Shown: one piece after another, positions 26,250 through 38,400 of the stretch
How positions within the stretch are numbered: position 1 is the stretch's first letter
Layout of the letters: each line of letters begins with the position of its first letter
From: Lepturacanthus savala
Taxonomy: Eukaryota; Chordata; Actinopteri; Scombriformes; Trichiuridae
Direction: 5' to 3'
DNA length: 64,000 nucleotides
Assembly: GCA_030544235.1 (NCBI GenBank)
Contig: CM060463.1
Coordinates: forward strand, 35,965,420 to 36,029,419
Position numbers and translations under genes: made by a program
Notes under the pieces: model-generated
Told to the model about the DNA's origin: nothing
Database searches by the model: none
The model's input: only the letters and a program-made list of their open reading frames with translations

Positions 26250-26575
26250 TGATAATATATAAAACATAAAAAACTAAATCAGAGCTCAAATCTCAAACAT
26301 GTAGTCTACAACCAGAACCTGGAGCTATGTATTTAGGTATTTTACATGATTTTCTTGTGGTTTATAAAGTAGGAATAGAAGGAAACTGGACTGTGTATCG
26401 TTTAATCTGATGCTCACAGACATTAAATCAGAGGTGTTTTTGTATTTCCACTCTATAAACCACAAGAAAAACATGTAAACTACTTAGAATACATTGCTCC
26501 AGATATTTGGGTGTAGACTATATGTTTCTATTTTAACCATTTTTGAGCTATTTTATATGGTTTTATATATTATTT
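26250..26575. repeat. long inverted repeat (foldback element)
   Basis: The left arm (26250 to about 26385) and right arm (about 26440-26575) are reverse complements with scattered mismatches. Examples are CTGGAGCTATGTATT against AATACATTGCTCCAG, and TTTTCTTGTGGTTTATA against TATAAACCACAAGAAAA. The loop is about 55 bases. A transcript would fold into a hairpin with arms of roughly 130 bases. It could be a foldback MITE or a hairpin-RNA source. Confidence 0.8.
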
Positions 26576-26691
26576 TACTCCAGCACAACCTGAAAAAAAA
26601 GTTGGAATGCAGAAACTATTGAGTTAATTAATAATACAAAGCAATTCACTGTTTTTTTTTTAATTCACAGACAGAAAGAAAAGAAAAAAAT

Positions 26692-26714
26692 ACACACACA
26701 CACACACACACACA
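26692..26714. repeat. (AC)n microsatellite
   Basis: Short AC run. Confidence 0.9.
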
Positions 26715-29231
26715 TGGTCAAAGATGTTTTTAATTTAGCATAAGCTTGTTAGACAATGTTTAGACATTTACCATTAAAGTACTGTACCAAAAGAAACAAG
26801 CGCTGTGTTTCCATGTGCCTACAATGGCATAAGTGTAATACTTTATCAATCTTTAAAGGATAATTACAACCAAGTTAAAGGAACAGTTAGACGTGTGGAA
26901 AAAAAGAAAAAGACTTTCCTGCTGTGGTTTAAAGATTGATATGACTCTCTTGTCTGTTAAATATGAAGCTATCATGAGGAGAAGGTCAAACACTGAAAAC
27001 AGCAGTGACACAGTCCTCTAAAGGTCAATAATTAAAACATCATATGCAGTTTCTTTAATCCAAAAGGAAAACAAACTCTAAAAGTGAGAGAACTTGTACT
27101 TTTATGAGGGCACCCTCTATTTCCTCAAGTCTCCACTGACTTCCTGGAAACTGCTTCCAGCCCCAAAAAAATCAAGGACATGACCGTCAGTGAAACCACA
27201 AATTCATGTCTAACACTTTCCTGTTAGTATGGATTAAATAAACAACATATAAAGTAGTAGGAACAGTCTTGCTCACTGAGCTCTGGCTCATGGCTGTATA
27301 GGCTTTTTGCAATCTTGATTTTGCACCAATATTTTCTGCATCAGTTTTTTGTGGAATATCTTTATTTATGTAAAGAAAATCACTACATTTAGACAAAAAT
27401 ATGAAGTAAAATAAATCCTTCAGGCCTCAGGCATTCTAATTCACTTTCATTTCAAATATTTATTCTCCTGTAGATCAACTTTTCTCAACTCAAAGAGTTG
27501 TGCAATATGATTTAATTTGGATGCAGCTTCATATTTAACATAGAAACACAAGAGTAGTTTCAATCTTTATGATTATTTCTCATGTTTATATTATGTCAAA
27601 ACTGTTCTTGTAATTGCTGAGATGTGGGAAAAACTCAGAGTAAACATGAGCTGGTTAAATGAGCCTGTTCAGCTGTTCAGCTCCATTTTCAATCATTTTA
27701 TTGAACACAATAAATTACTGTTTGCAGTGTTTCTTCTGACTAAATCTGGATAATCTGGAAGTTTGTTTAAAACCTGTGATGATCTTATCCTCTGCCTTTT
27801 TTTTCCTATTTTTAGCCACTCGTGCTTTGTTCCCACATCTCAGTGATTACAGTAAGTACATGTTTTCATAACTGATGGAAAATCCAATTTGTAATAATAA
27901 ACCGGTATAATTATCCTTTTAACATCACAGGAAAATAAATTGCAGTAAACGTTTTTTACTTTCATCTAAAACACCAACACAGTTACAGTCCTCTTTACAA
28001 AAGGGGATACTGGTTTAATTACAGTAGTACAGTAACAGTTCTAATTAGTAGCACAGTACGACCAGTTATGAGCATTAATATTCTGCGCATTGGGTAATAC
28101 TTAGTGTAGTGTAAAGCAAATGAAATGCATCAAAGTTCCGCATACTTTTGAGATTAAATCTCAGATGTTGGGAAACAGTTCAACAACGTCAAATCTGAAG
28201 TTGCTTCATGTTTATTTTATCAGGCGACTGGACCGGGAATAAAAGCTTCACGCTGCACAAACAGCTCCTATAGTGACCGAGAGGAAGTTGTTGCTCTAGC
28301 AGCATCGAAATCTCACATGAACCAGAGAGAATATCTGTGACTCTCAGATTTACATTCAGATAAAAGCATCCAACGATAGTTTATCATCTCAGTTTTTCTT
28401 CTTTTTATTTATTTTTTTTATGATTCTGGCACACAGCGGGGCGTTTAAATGCTTTGAATCAAAGTTGCGAGGAGGAGAATAAAGGAGAAAATAAACCTCA
28501 ATGTGTTTCAGGGAATAACAAAACATGAACTTTATGCTTCATCTGTGATGAAGGGATAAAGAGGAGAATCCGCGTTTGGTGTTGAAGCTGAATAAAAACG
28601 GTGGCGGAGAACAATGATGTATAATAACCTTCAGCGTGGCTCGTTTATAGGAAATCCTCAGGCCGTGCTCATATTCTGACGGCCTCCATTTACATGATTA
28701 CCAGCCTCAGTGATGACACCTTGTTTATTTGAATCCTCATCAGAGAATGATTAATGTTTGCAGTAAACTCCAAATATTTATTGGATGAAAACAGATAAAA
28801 GTGTAGCTGGGCCAATTTGAAATGGCTGACAGTAAAATGCCAAACATGCGTGATCACATCCATTATAATCAAGCTCTCAGCTTGTGGTTGTTTTTTACAT
28901 CGACTTGAAAGCATATATAAAAATAAATACACAGAAAACATGCAGATGGGTCTTATGTTTGTAATAGTTTAATCGGAACATGCTTTATTTTACTGTCACC
29001 CTGCATTTACATGGAATCAGCCAATCAGATATCATTGTATTGGATGGAAAAATTAGGTCAGGATGGGAAATTATAGCAGTAGATGGAAAAAGTTGAAAAT
29101 ATGTGAACTTTTAACCCAAAGCTATTAAAGCAAGGAGAAAAAATGTTGATCTGGACACTGAGAAGCTGAAAATTATAGCGAAATAAATGAATGTTCTACA
29201 TTTTAAAATATCAGAAATTAAATATTTATTT
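26715..29231. other. low-repeat stretch, no gene seen
   Basis: Only chance-length frames. The part at 28540-28940 is repeat-free and contains homeodomain-like (AATGATTAATG) and TTTATAGG-type motifs, so it may be conserved noncoding DNA (inference). Confidence 0.35.
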
Positions 29232-29235
29232 TTAA

Positions 29236-29697
29236 CCCTCTATTGCATAGTGTTGCCATATGGCAACAATTACTTTATCTTCATTTTTCTAAAAAGCTGT
29301 GATATAATTCTATATTTTTACAGTTAGCTGTGAAAAAGGGGCTTTTATTTTGAAGGACATACAATTTATGAGGTCACGTGACCAGGATTTCTTCTTTTGT
29401 TTGCTCATGGACATTTGACATGTGAGCATCACTGTCTCAAGACCTTGTTTATTCAGAATTTGGAAAAAAAATTCTATCTAACTGGGGTAAATAAACCAAA
29501 TTTTTATTTATATTTTTTACATTTAATTCAATTTTGATGCTATAAGTTGTTTTCTAATAAGAGTCCCATTCACTAACATAACAAAACTATCATGAGACTA
29601 TGTTTACAACGTTTTCTTCTATTTTTTTAATATCTATTAATTAGGCCATTCAAAATATGTTTTACCATGTCTACGTTATATTTTATGCAATAGAGGG
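29236..29697 (+). mobile_element. MITE, CCCTCTATTGCA family, full-length copy
   Basis: Starts TTAA|CCCTCTATTGCA, followed by GTTGCCATATGGCAAC, and ends TGCAATAGAGGG|TCAG (decayed TTAA). Length is 462 bases. TTAA sites and CCC/GGG ends are the pattern of piggyBac-type targets. No coding capacity. Confidence 0.85.
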
Positions 29698-30590
29698 TCA
29701 GTATATTTTATTCAAGGTTTTTTTGCCCATCTTCCTGAATCTTTGTGATGTCACAGATGATTCCCGTCAGTGTGAGGTATGTTAACTGTGATTCAGCCTC
29801 TTCTTCATCACAATCATCTTGTGCGTTAGTGGAAATGATGGTGTGTGTAAACAGACTCGTCTGTTCTGTAGTTTCCTGTGTTGATTCACAGCCAGCAGCA
29901 GTCTGGATGCTGCACTACTTATTTCATCATTCGTTTATTCGGAGTTCAGCTTTTGATTTGGAACCGAGGCTTCCGGCTAACGTGAAGAAAAAAAAATGCT
30001 GCTTAGACTTTAGTTTGATCTGCTGATAGATGACAGGGAATAATGAAAGATATCTGGCGTTTTACAGGATTTGGAAGGTGAGGTAACACATAAAACGTAC
30101 CCCTCAAATGAAAACTACTAATTACAGGAAATCTACAGTGCAAATATAGATTATGTAACATGAAGCAACGACGTTTGATCTTGAACGTTTGTCTGATTTT
30201 ACAACACGACCCTCCTCAGCAGATCCATGGTGAGCTCTTGGAAGCAGGAACGAACTTTTTACAACACTGACGGCAAAGCAGGGAAAAAAAAGACTCTTTC
30301 TTTTCTTTTTTTTCTTCTTAAGAGAGAGTTCAAATTCAATTCTGCGACACAATAGGAGTCTTACATTCACATTGTATGGGATAAGAGAACGGCTGGCAAA
30401 GTTAATAAAGTGATGCTAATGTGCTTTGTGGTGCGGTGTCGTCTCCGGCTTTCAGCTTCTAAACAGATAGAATCTGTCCCACAGGATCAGATAAAACGTC
30501 CAGCTCCAACAGATTCAATGAAGGCTGCCTCAGTTTGTAGATTCTCAACAACGATGAGGTTAAACTCAGCTGTTTTAATATTAACCCTCA
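29698..30590. other. spacer downstream of arhgef10l
   Basis: Short frames on both strands without recognisable similarity. No gene. Confidence 0.45.
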
Positions 30591-30773
30591 TGTTGTGTTT
30601 GTTTCATGTTAATCATTGTGGTGTTCCTGGTCAAATTTGACCGTTACATTAGGACTCATCATAAAAACTGTAATAACACATATATTATCACCTCAACTTC
30701 CTGTGAACATCACACAAGTTTGGAAAATCTATTTGTTATTTTTGGCTCGTGCGTCTCATTGATTTGAACTTGG

Positions 30774-31371
30774 AGCTCTGGAAAAAATAAGAAACCACTG
30801 CATCATTTTTTCTGAAATCTCCTGAATCTCCTCCTTTCTGAAGTCTCTTAACGTTCTGTTATTATCTCATAGCCTGGTGAAGTAAGTATTGATGATACTA
30901 TGAGGTAAATAATAAGCATTTTTTCCTGATACCATCATCTCTACATGTATTCCAGTCATTTTATTCCAGCGTCTGTTGAATTCCAACACATGAACAACTC
31001 ATTCTGCTTAAAGAGGAACCAGGATGGAACAAAGTCACCAAGAACAATGGTAAAGACTGTGGAGAGCATGAAGAGACACATTAAAACTGGGATTAAAAAT
31101 AAGGATTATTGCACCAAATATTGATTTCTGAACTCATCTTAAGTCTACACATTAGTATTATGTTGTTTTAAAATGGATTTGATCTGTTTTCTTATTTTGA
31201 CCATTTGTAATTTTCTACAAATAAATGCTCCACATGTTCATATTTTTATTTGGAATTTGGGGGAAATGTTGTCAGTAGTTTATAGACTCAAACAGAAATG
31301 TTCCTTTTGCCCAAACACAAACCTATCAGTAGTAAAAACTGATAACTTTTTTCTCATATTTTGCCAGAGCT
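30774..31371. mobile_element. nested MITE (AGCTCTGG termini) within the TTAA element
   Basis: The left end AGCTCTGGAAAAAATA is the reverse complement, with one change and one indel, of the right end TATTTTGCCAGAGCT. Inner blocks (GGTAAAGACTGTGGAGAGC, TTATTGCACCAAATA) recur at 56515-57011. It carries the AATAAA that is the first poly(A) signal for arhgef10l. Confidence 0.75.
31245..31250 (-). terminator. first canonical poly(A) signal downstream of arhgef10l stop
   Basis: Reading the minus strand downstream of the stop, I find no AATAAA or ATTAAA before this AATAAA. It lies about 624 bases past the stop, inside a nested transposable element. Use as the real cleavage signal is inference; variant signals or a longer 3' UTR are possible. 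Confidence 0.35.
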
Positions 31372-31619
31372 GTAAAATAAAATTACAATCTTCAACAGAC
31401 TCATCAAATATAGAGTTCAATTTCTTATTTCTGGTCTCCCCCGTTCATTTCTAGTGATTGTTTTTGAGTGTACAAAAGTTGAAAAAAACACAACATTGTA
31501 TGTAAATTAACATCCTCTTTGTGGACAAAGTCATGGAATCTAAGGTGAATCAGAATCACATTTTTCAGAGACAAAAACCTTTGAAATAGTCAGATTTGAC
31601 CAGGAACACAACATGAGGG

Positions 31620-31873
31620 TTAATGAATTAAAACGAGACGAGGAAGCAGAAACGTCCTCCACCGCCGAACATTCTGCGTTTTGTGCTGACAGTCAGTACC
31701 TCTCCATGTGTTGGAGCTTCCTGATCCCACATGCTGCTAAATCAGAAGAAGTCAAGCTCCGCAACAGTGGCAACACCTTCTCATCACATATTCAAATCCC
31801 CTTGAATGTATGGAACAGGTGATTCAGGCTAAGCTGGCCACACGTCTATAAATATGAATCACCTCGCTCTCCA
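31620..31873 (-). other. arhgef10l: arhgef10l proximal 3' UTR (predicted)
   Basis: Unique sequence between the stop codon and the nearest transposable element. On the minus strand it has no AATAAA or ATTAAA, so the mature 3' UTR probably runs into the element or uses a variant signal. UTR status follows from position only. Confidence 0.5.
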
Positions 31874-32430
31874 TCACACTGTCAGAGGAAGCTGCCATAC
31901 CATTAGATTATTCTCTAAATCCTCTCCGCTTGTCCTCGTACCTGCTGCTGCTCCTTCCCTCAGCCTCCGGAAGCCTTTTCCTCCGGAGATGACGGCGGCG
32001 GAGACCACCCGGTCTCTGCGGCCGCCGTCACGCTCGCAGGGCCGTCCGCGGACCCAGGTCTCAGGGTCGTCGCTGAGCTCATAGATGGACCCGTCCTCCA
32101 CGCTGTGCTCCAGCGACTCCAGCGAGGAGTCGGACGCCTCGTCGGCTGTCAGCGGGTGACCCGGCAGCCCCGATGTGGAGCGCAGCTTGTACCGCAGCAG
32201 GATGCCACGGCCTTTGCCCCGCCCATCCCCGGGCGGGTAGGGGGGGCCGCAGGACTGCTGCTGAAGGGACTCCTGGGACGAGGTGTCACTCCGGTCCTCG
32301 CCGCCGCACGCCGAGTCTGGGCCGTCGCCAAACGAGTCCCGCTTCAGGAGGTCGGGGGACAGGGAGCTGGTGGACGCCACCAGGAAGTCCACTGGGCCGC
32401 AATGGGCGTTCAGAGACACCATCCCCTTAC
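31874..32430 (-). CDS. arhgef10l: arhgef10l terminal coding exon and stop
   Basis: The acceptor is CGTCCAACAG|GT. Two bases complete a Gly codon, 184 residues follow, and TGA lies at 31876-31874. The exon opens KGMVSLNAHCGPVDFLVAS, continues through a Ser/Gly/Asp/Gln-rich linker including DTSSQESLQQQ, then GILLRYKLRSTSGLPGHPL and EDGSIYELSDDPETWVR, and ends ENNLMVWQLPLTV. The human protein also ends in a WQVPL-type tail. The C-terminal beta strand (VVSAAVISGGKGF then LMVWQLP) probably closes the propeller (inference). The exon is strikingly GC- and CpG-rich in an AT-rich window, which produces long antisense open frames that are not genes. Confidence 0.95.
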
Positions 32431-35400
32431 CTGTTGGACGGAAATACGTTCAAATACAGAGACTTAACTAAAATATTTGTGTTTAACTGTCTATTGCATT
32501 GTGTGGCAACAATGTATGTTCATTTCTCTAAAAAGCTGTGATATCAAATCTTTTTACAGTTAGGTGTGAAAAGGGGGACTTTATTTTGAAGGACATACAA
32601 TTCATGAGGTCACATGACCAGGATATCCTGTTTGTTCATGGACATTTGACATGTGAGCATCACTGTCATTGTTGTCTTTTTAGTTTTATTTGTTTGCAAA
32701 AATACATTTGTTTGTTGTTATGTCAACAATATGCAAATATGTAAAATTTCTATTGTAATAACCTAATGGAGTCCCATTGACTTACATAGCATGAAACTAT
32801 CATGAGACTATGTTTATAACATTTTGTCTTATATATATTTATAAATCTACAATAAAGTTGTATTGAATTGTATTGTTTAATCTGGGAGTGAGAGTTTTTC
32901 TGATACCTTTATTTATTTTTTTATATTTAAAATATTTAGGCCATTTTAAGTAATAAAAACATTTTTTGCAATAGAGGGTTCATTGCATTTGTAATCATAT
33001 ATTTTGGAGGATTGTGTTAGAAAATTTTGATGAAAATTCCCAAAATGTTTTTACAAACCGTACTAAAAAGAATTAATGAGGTAATTGTGAGAAGGAAACA
33101 GCATTTAATTCTCATTTAACTTTGATCAGCTGTTTTCACTGTGTGTTTCCATAATATCATAATTTGCCCAATGAAACAAATTCACTCAATTTTCTGTTGT
33201 AGATGACTGGTTTTGTTCCTTTAGCTCATCTTCTTCTTCAGTTTATTACAGTTAATTAGTTTAGTAGTAATTAATAGTTTATTAATTACCATCTTCTGCT
33301 AAAATCAGTTGATAGAAACACACATAATTCACGTTTTCCTTTTGGTGAGATTTGCTGAAAATTCTAAAAATGGAATCAGATTGAGACGTGTGAAGTGAAA
33401 AGGCTTGAATCACTTCACAGCTCACTGTGTTTCTCCTGCTGTAACAGTAATGATTGGAGCTGCATGTTGTGGCATATTTCACATTATTCAATAAAGTAGA
33501 TACAAAATAAGTTAGTCATAAAACAGTTCTGTGGGAAGTGGGAAAGAACAACCTCACTAACTTCAGCATCATAATAATAGTAATAATAATAGGTTTTTAG
33601 GCAGCATATAGACCGTCTGATTGGTGAATTGGCTTCACTCTAAAACTCAAACGGATTCCTGCAGCCACAAGAAAAAACGTGAAGGGTGACCTCAATAACG
33701 GTCAGTGCAGAGTCATTTTCTACCATAAAAAACACGGCGTCTTTTCTTCTGACCTCTACAGACACTGTTCAGATCCATACCTGTTATCTTGGGGATGCCC
33801 TCCAGTTTGGGGACTGGGAGGGTGATAATTAAGCCCTGGGCAGTGCCAACCCACAGCAGCCCCTGGCAAATCAGGAGGCTCGTGACTCGCATGCTCTTCT
33901 GACCTGCAATATAGAAAACATCGAGAAAATCCAATTGAGTTTTCTTTGCTTCCTGTGATAGAAGGACAGGCGGCTCAAAGTGACAACAGATTGCAGCAGC
34001 TGCTGAAAGAAAAATATCTCCCTGATGACCACTTTAGGGTCAGTGACAAGTAATGTTTGGCAAGATGAAAAGTTAAAACATGTTAAAATACAGTTTTAAG
34101 AAGCATTCAGCAGGTCTCTATAAATGTACATTGTGTGTTCATGTTGGTTTCTTGTTATTTAAAAGTCCATTTGTCTCATTTCTTTCACAAAAATAATGAT
34201 TTTGTGGCACAAATATCAAATGGTGTAACTAAAAAAGAAAAATGTTAAATATATAATCCACCTAGAATATAAAACTTATTGATAGCATGTATTTTTAATT
34301 CCTTTCTCATCTCTTGGATAGCTTGCTAGGGTTTCTGAACCATGAAAATATTGGTTTCAATATTTTAGTGTTGGTCTCTGGGCCTTTTTTGTGTAAGTTT
34401 ACCCCTTTACCCCGATTTTGATTTCAAAAAATAGTAAAATGAACCTCAAGAGAATCAAATATATGAATAAAAGGTTGTTGTGTGATCTGACTATTCCTCA
34501 GGGGGATTAGAACACATCTTTTGAATAAATTTGTTTTATTTATTTTTTCATTTCATTATATATAATAACATCTATGGTATTACAGGTCAATTTTGACGCA
34601 TATTTATTTACTTCAATAATAAAAAGCTAAAAATATTTTTCAGCAATAGAACTTTGATACAAACACTAAATAAAGATCAGAGCAAGTCAGTTGTCTGTCA
34701 GTTCACTTATGATTTCAGCTTTGGCTCTAACTATTTATTTTATTGTCTTATTTTTATAACTGGATCAAAACACAAAGGTCATACTTTCAACCAGAGCACT
34801 TTATCATTTAGTAAAACTTTTGTTTTATTGAGTTGAACTAGCGGTACATGACAAAGTAAAAAAAACCTTAATGCAAAAAAAATGTGTTGTTCTTTTATAT
34901 ATTTAAAATCTAAAGGTGACCAGAGTTAAACTATGTGGTACCAAGTTTTTTAGGGTTACACCATCATATTTGTGTCACTTTCACAGAGCGACCTCATGCT
35001 GATTGTTTTATTACAGGAAGTTCTTCACAAACGTGTGTATTTTGGCAACAATCTGTGTAAATCCAGCACGAATAAAAATAATAATAAAAACGACTAAAAA
35101 TACTTTTATTGTTAGCTGTGAGTAGGGTTTAATCTGTGTGTGTGTGTGTGTGTGATCAATCTGTATTTGACAAGCTTTAACACATGGCACAGCCACCTGG
35201 GGGTCTGTGTTACATAAGATTATGATAAATTGGACGTGTCTACTTGCTGCTGACCCACATGAAAGGAAACGCTTATAAAAGATTTTTGTGAACTTGCTAT
35301 TTCTGTTTTAGATTTGAGTGGTTTTGAAATATTCAGCTTCAAAGATTGCTGCTGCTACTCTACATAGTAAATGACACATCCTCGCCTCTCTGAGCACAGA

Positions 35401-38400
35401 CATCTTAATCCGCTCAGGCCTCACACACAGGTGCATTAAATCAGACCTTTTCTCAGGCCCGTGTGGAGGTGTACAATCGCTGCTTGATTGACATTTCCTG
35501 GATCTTTCTGGTTGGCAAATGTTACAGCTGAACAAGTCCCAGAGTTTAGTAAAACAGGTCCAATCATCTGGAACAACTGACAGCAAATTGAGTCTAGTTT
35601 AGATTGAATCTCATAATACAATCTGCAAATAAAGAAAATGGCGTATTAATTACTATCTATTACTAATAATCAATTCATTTTGTACTGTGTCATCACAGTG
35701 ATCTTCAGTTCCTTTAATTGTGCAATAAAATAAGTATTTAGGAATAATTAGTCCAAATAAAAATAAATAGTTTGATATATTGACAGTGACAAAAATGTGA
35801 TGTGGTGTAACCATAAAAACTTGGTACCAGACAGTTTAACTCTATTAAAAAGGTTTTTAAAAAATAAAAAAACACAAGCTATCAACAAATTATATATTTA
35901 AAATGTATCATTCTTTTTCTTTTTCTCATCTTGCTAAACATTATTTGTCACTGACTCAAAAATATGTTACTTCACACAAAATTTTGTAAAAAAAAATAAT
36001 AATAATGATACAAATGGACTTTTAAATAACAAGAAACCAACATGAACACAAATGTACATTCTGAATGAATTCATACATGAATGATTCTTAAAACTGTATT
36101 TTGTTGCCAAACGTTATTTGTCACTGACCCATATGTATTTGTACTGTAGGTTTGTTTATTCATGTCCAGATTCATGTAAACTGCTATTATCTGTGATTGT
36201 GATTCTCTGTTGTTCTATTGGAGTGTTTCTGATATTTTACAACAATATGAAACATGTTTTCTGTTCAGAAAGTACAAAATCTATAGCAAACTCTCACATA
36301 TTCACTTGAGTGATCAGGGTTCCATCACCAGAGAGAATCAGCTGATTGGGACGGGGTTTGTTGATGTGATTAACAGAAGAACACAGTGGCCAGACAGAGT
36401 TAATGTGACAGATGATGTGATTCACAGAGCATCTCCCACCTAATGAAGTGTCCTGATAATCCCTGAGGATTATGTAGTGACACGGTTAACTACTTTTTAT
36501 CTTTCTGTGATAGAGGATGACGCAGGAGTCCACACTGATCTTCTGTTGTGTGAAGTTTCCCATTTGCAAAAAATGTTTTTTGCATCACTAACAGAGAAGG
36601 GATAATTGCAAACTCTTATTATACATGCATGTCCTTTGTTTCCAGTTAACAAAGGGGTGAAAAACATTGTTTGTTGCGGATTTATTTTTGCATTCCTCCT
36701 GTGGTCCCTCAGCTCTGGGCTCCCCGGTGTGGCCTAGTTATCTATAGAACCATTTATCATAATATCCATGGCAACCGTAATTAAATTACTCCAGCGTCCA
36801 TGAGATCACAACGAAGGGAAGGCTGGTTTTACACGTGTTTCCATGTTTGTTCTGTGTCATGCTCACATTATGATGATTTGCATTAATGGAGTGGCTCAAC
36901 AGTGTCGTAGCTTCATTCACGGCAGCATTCAGAGAGGATTCAAGAAAGGAATAAACAAAGGAATGAAGCTGCTGCTGTGGAGGCAGAGAGGAGCACATAC
37001 ATCATCATGGAGAGGGGGGGAGACCTTGGAGGGTCATAGCACTGAGCTACTGCTGCTAAATTAATAAATACATTTTCGAAAAGGCCTTTATTTTGAAACT
37101 AGGGATGCTCGATTATGGAAAAAATCATTATCACGATCGTTTTGGTCAATATTGAAATCACGATTATTCAAAAGATTATTTTTTAGTTACACAATGGATT
37201 GATTCAGCATGAGTTACTGTGCTTCTGTTTGAGATGAACACATAGATTTCACCTTATAGAACATCCTGCATGTTATGTTGCTTCTGCTCCTCATCAGGTG
37301 TGTTTCCACTTTTAAAGGTCAGTGAGAAATCATCCATAACGAGATGAATACAGTTTAAAATACAGTTTTAAGAACCATTCATCAGGTCTCTCAAAATGTA
37401 CATTGTGTGTTCATTTCTTGTCATTTACAGCTTTTTCTCAGTTTTTTTTACAAAGTATGAAATATGAAATGGTGACCAGAAAAGAATGCTAAATTTAAAA
37501 TATTGAATCCACCTGGAATTCCTCGCTATTACTCTTAGCTGAAAAATATGGATCAATACAAACACTTTACATTAACTCACAATGTTTAATGTTTAGCTGA
37601 ATGAAAAGTCAGTTTCAAATAACATAGTAATGTTTCCTTAAGCATCATTTTTTATGTGGTTGAAATGTGATGATATGGTGAGAAGGAATTGTGTCATTGC
37701 AAAAGACTGTCTGTAATAATTAGTTCTTTCATAAATATGATTTTAATGTATGTGTTTACATTTATTTATACATTTATTTAGAGAGATAATAGTCTTGATG
37801 CTTATTTTTCCTTTGGACTTGCTCAAGTTTAAGTTTATTTAAGAACACAAAGTGGATATTCTTACTTGAATTTGCAATTATTGTATTGTTGGTGGAAAAA
37901 TAGGGAAAAGTTCTTCTTCTACTGCAGTTATTGACCTCCTGGTGCCTTCTGGGATACGTAGTGTGATTGTCTAGCAAACTGTAAAATATGACCTGATGTA
38001 GTAAACTGTCTGGGTATCATTCAGTACTAGTTGAAAGATAAATCTAAGGTAAGGTAAGATATTTTAAATAGTGGATTCATCATTTCTGGTTTAGATGCAG
38101 TCATTGTCTTTAAGAACCCAGATAAAGGCTGATCATGTTGAAGACGCTGCAGATTAAGGACGTGTAGATTAACCCCCAGCAGTCTCGCACCTTCCAGTTT
38201 CTGCAGCGATGCACACACACTCTGCAGCGGTTTAATGTGGGAGCCTTAAAAACAGAAGATGTCTCCAAAGATAAATATTTCCCTGTGATACGTCACTATT
38301 TTGGGATAGTATTTTTTTCACCCTAAGGACAGAACTATTAAAGGCATTAGCAGAGAAGAGATCAGCACTTTTCCTCCGCCTCAGAAACTTCTCTGTTGTT

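Larger units (their letters stand above)
30595..31619. mobile_element. TTAA-flanked element (CCCTCATGTTGTGTT termini) with a nested MITE
   Basis: It starts CCCTCATGTTGTGTT after TTAA (30591-30594) and ends AACACAACATGAGGG before TTAA (31620-31623): perfect 15-base inverted termini and matching TTAA sites. A palindrome GGTCAAATTTGACC lies at about 30628-30641, and GTCAGATTTGACC recurs near the right end. This is a well-known teleost repeat type with piggyBac-like target use. The right end lies only 254 bases past the arhgef10l stop codon. A fragment of the same family lies at 62860-62947. Confidence 0.85.

Noticed and set aside
32105..32541. Long plus-strand frames opposite the last arhgef10l exon
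   Set aside because: Shadows of a GC-rich coding exon on the minus strand.
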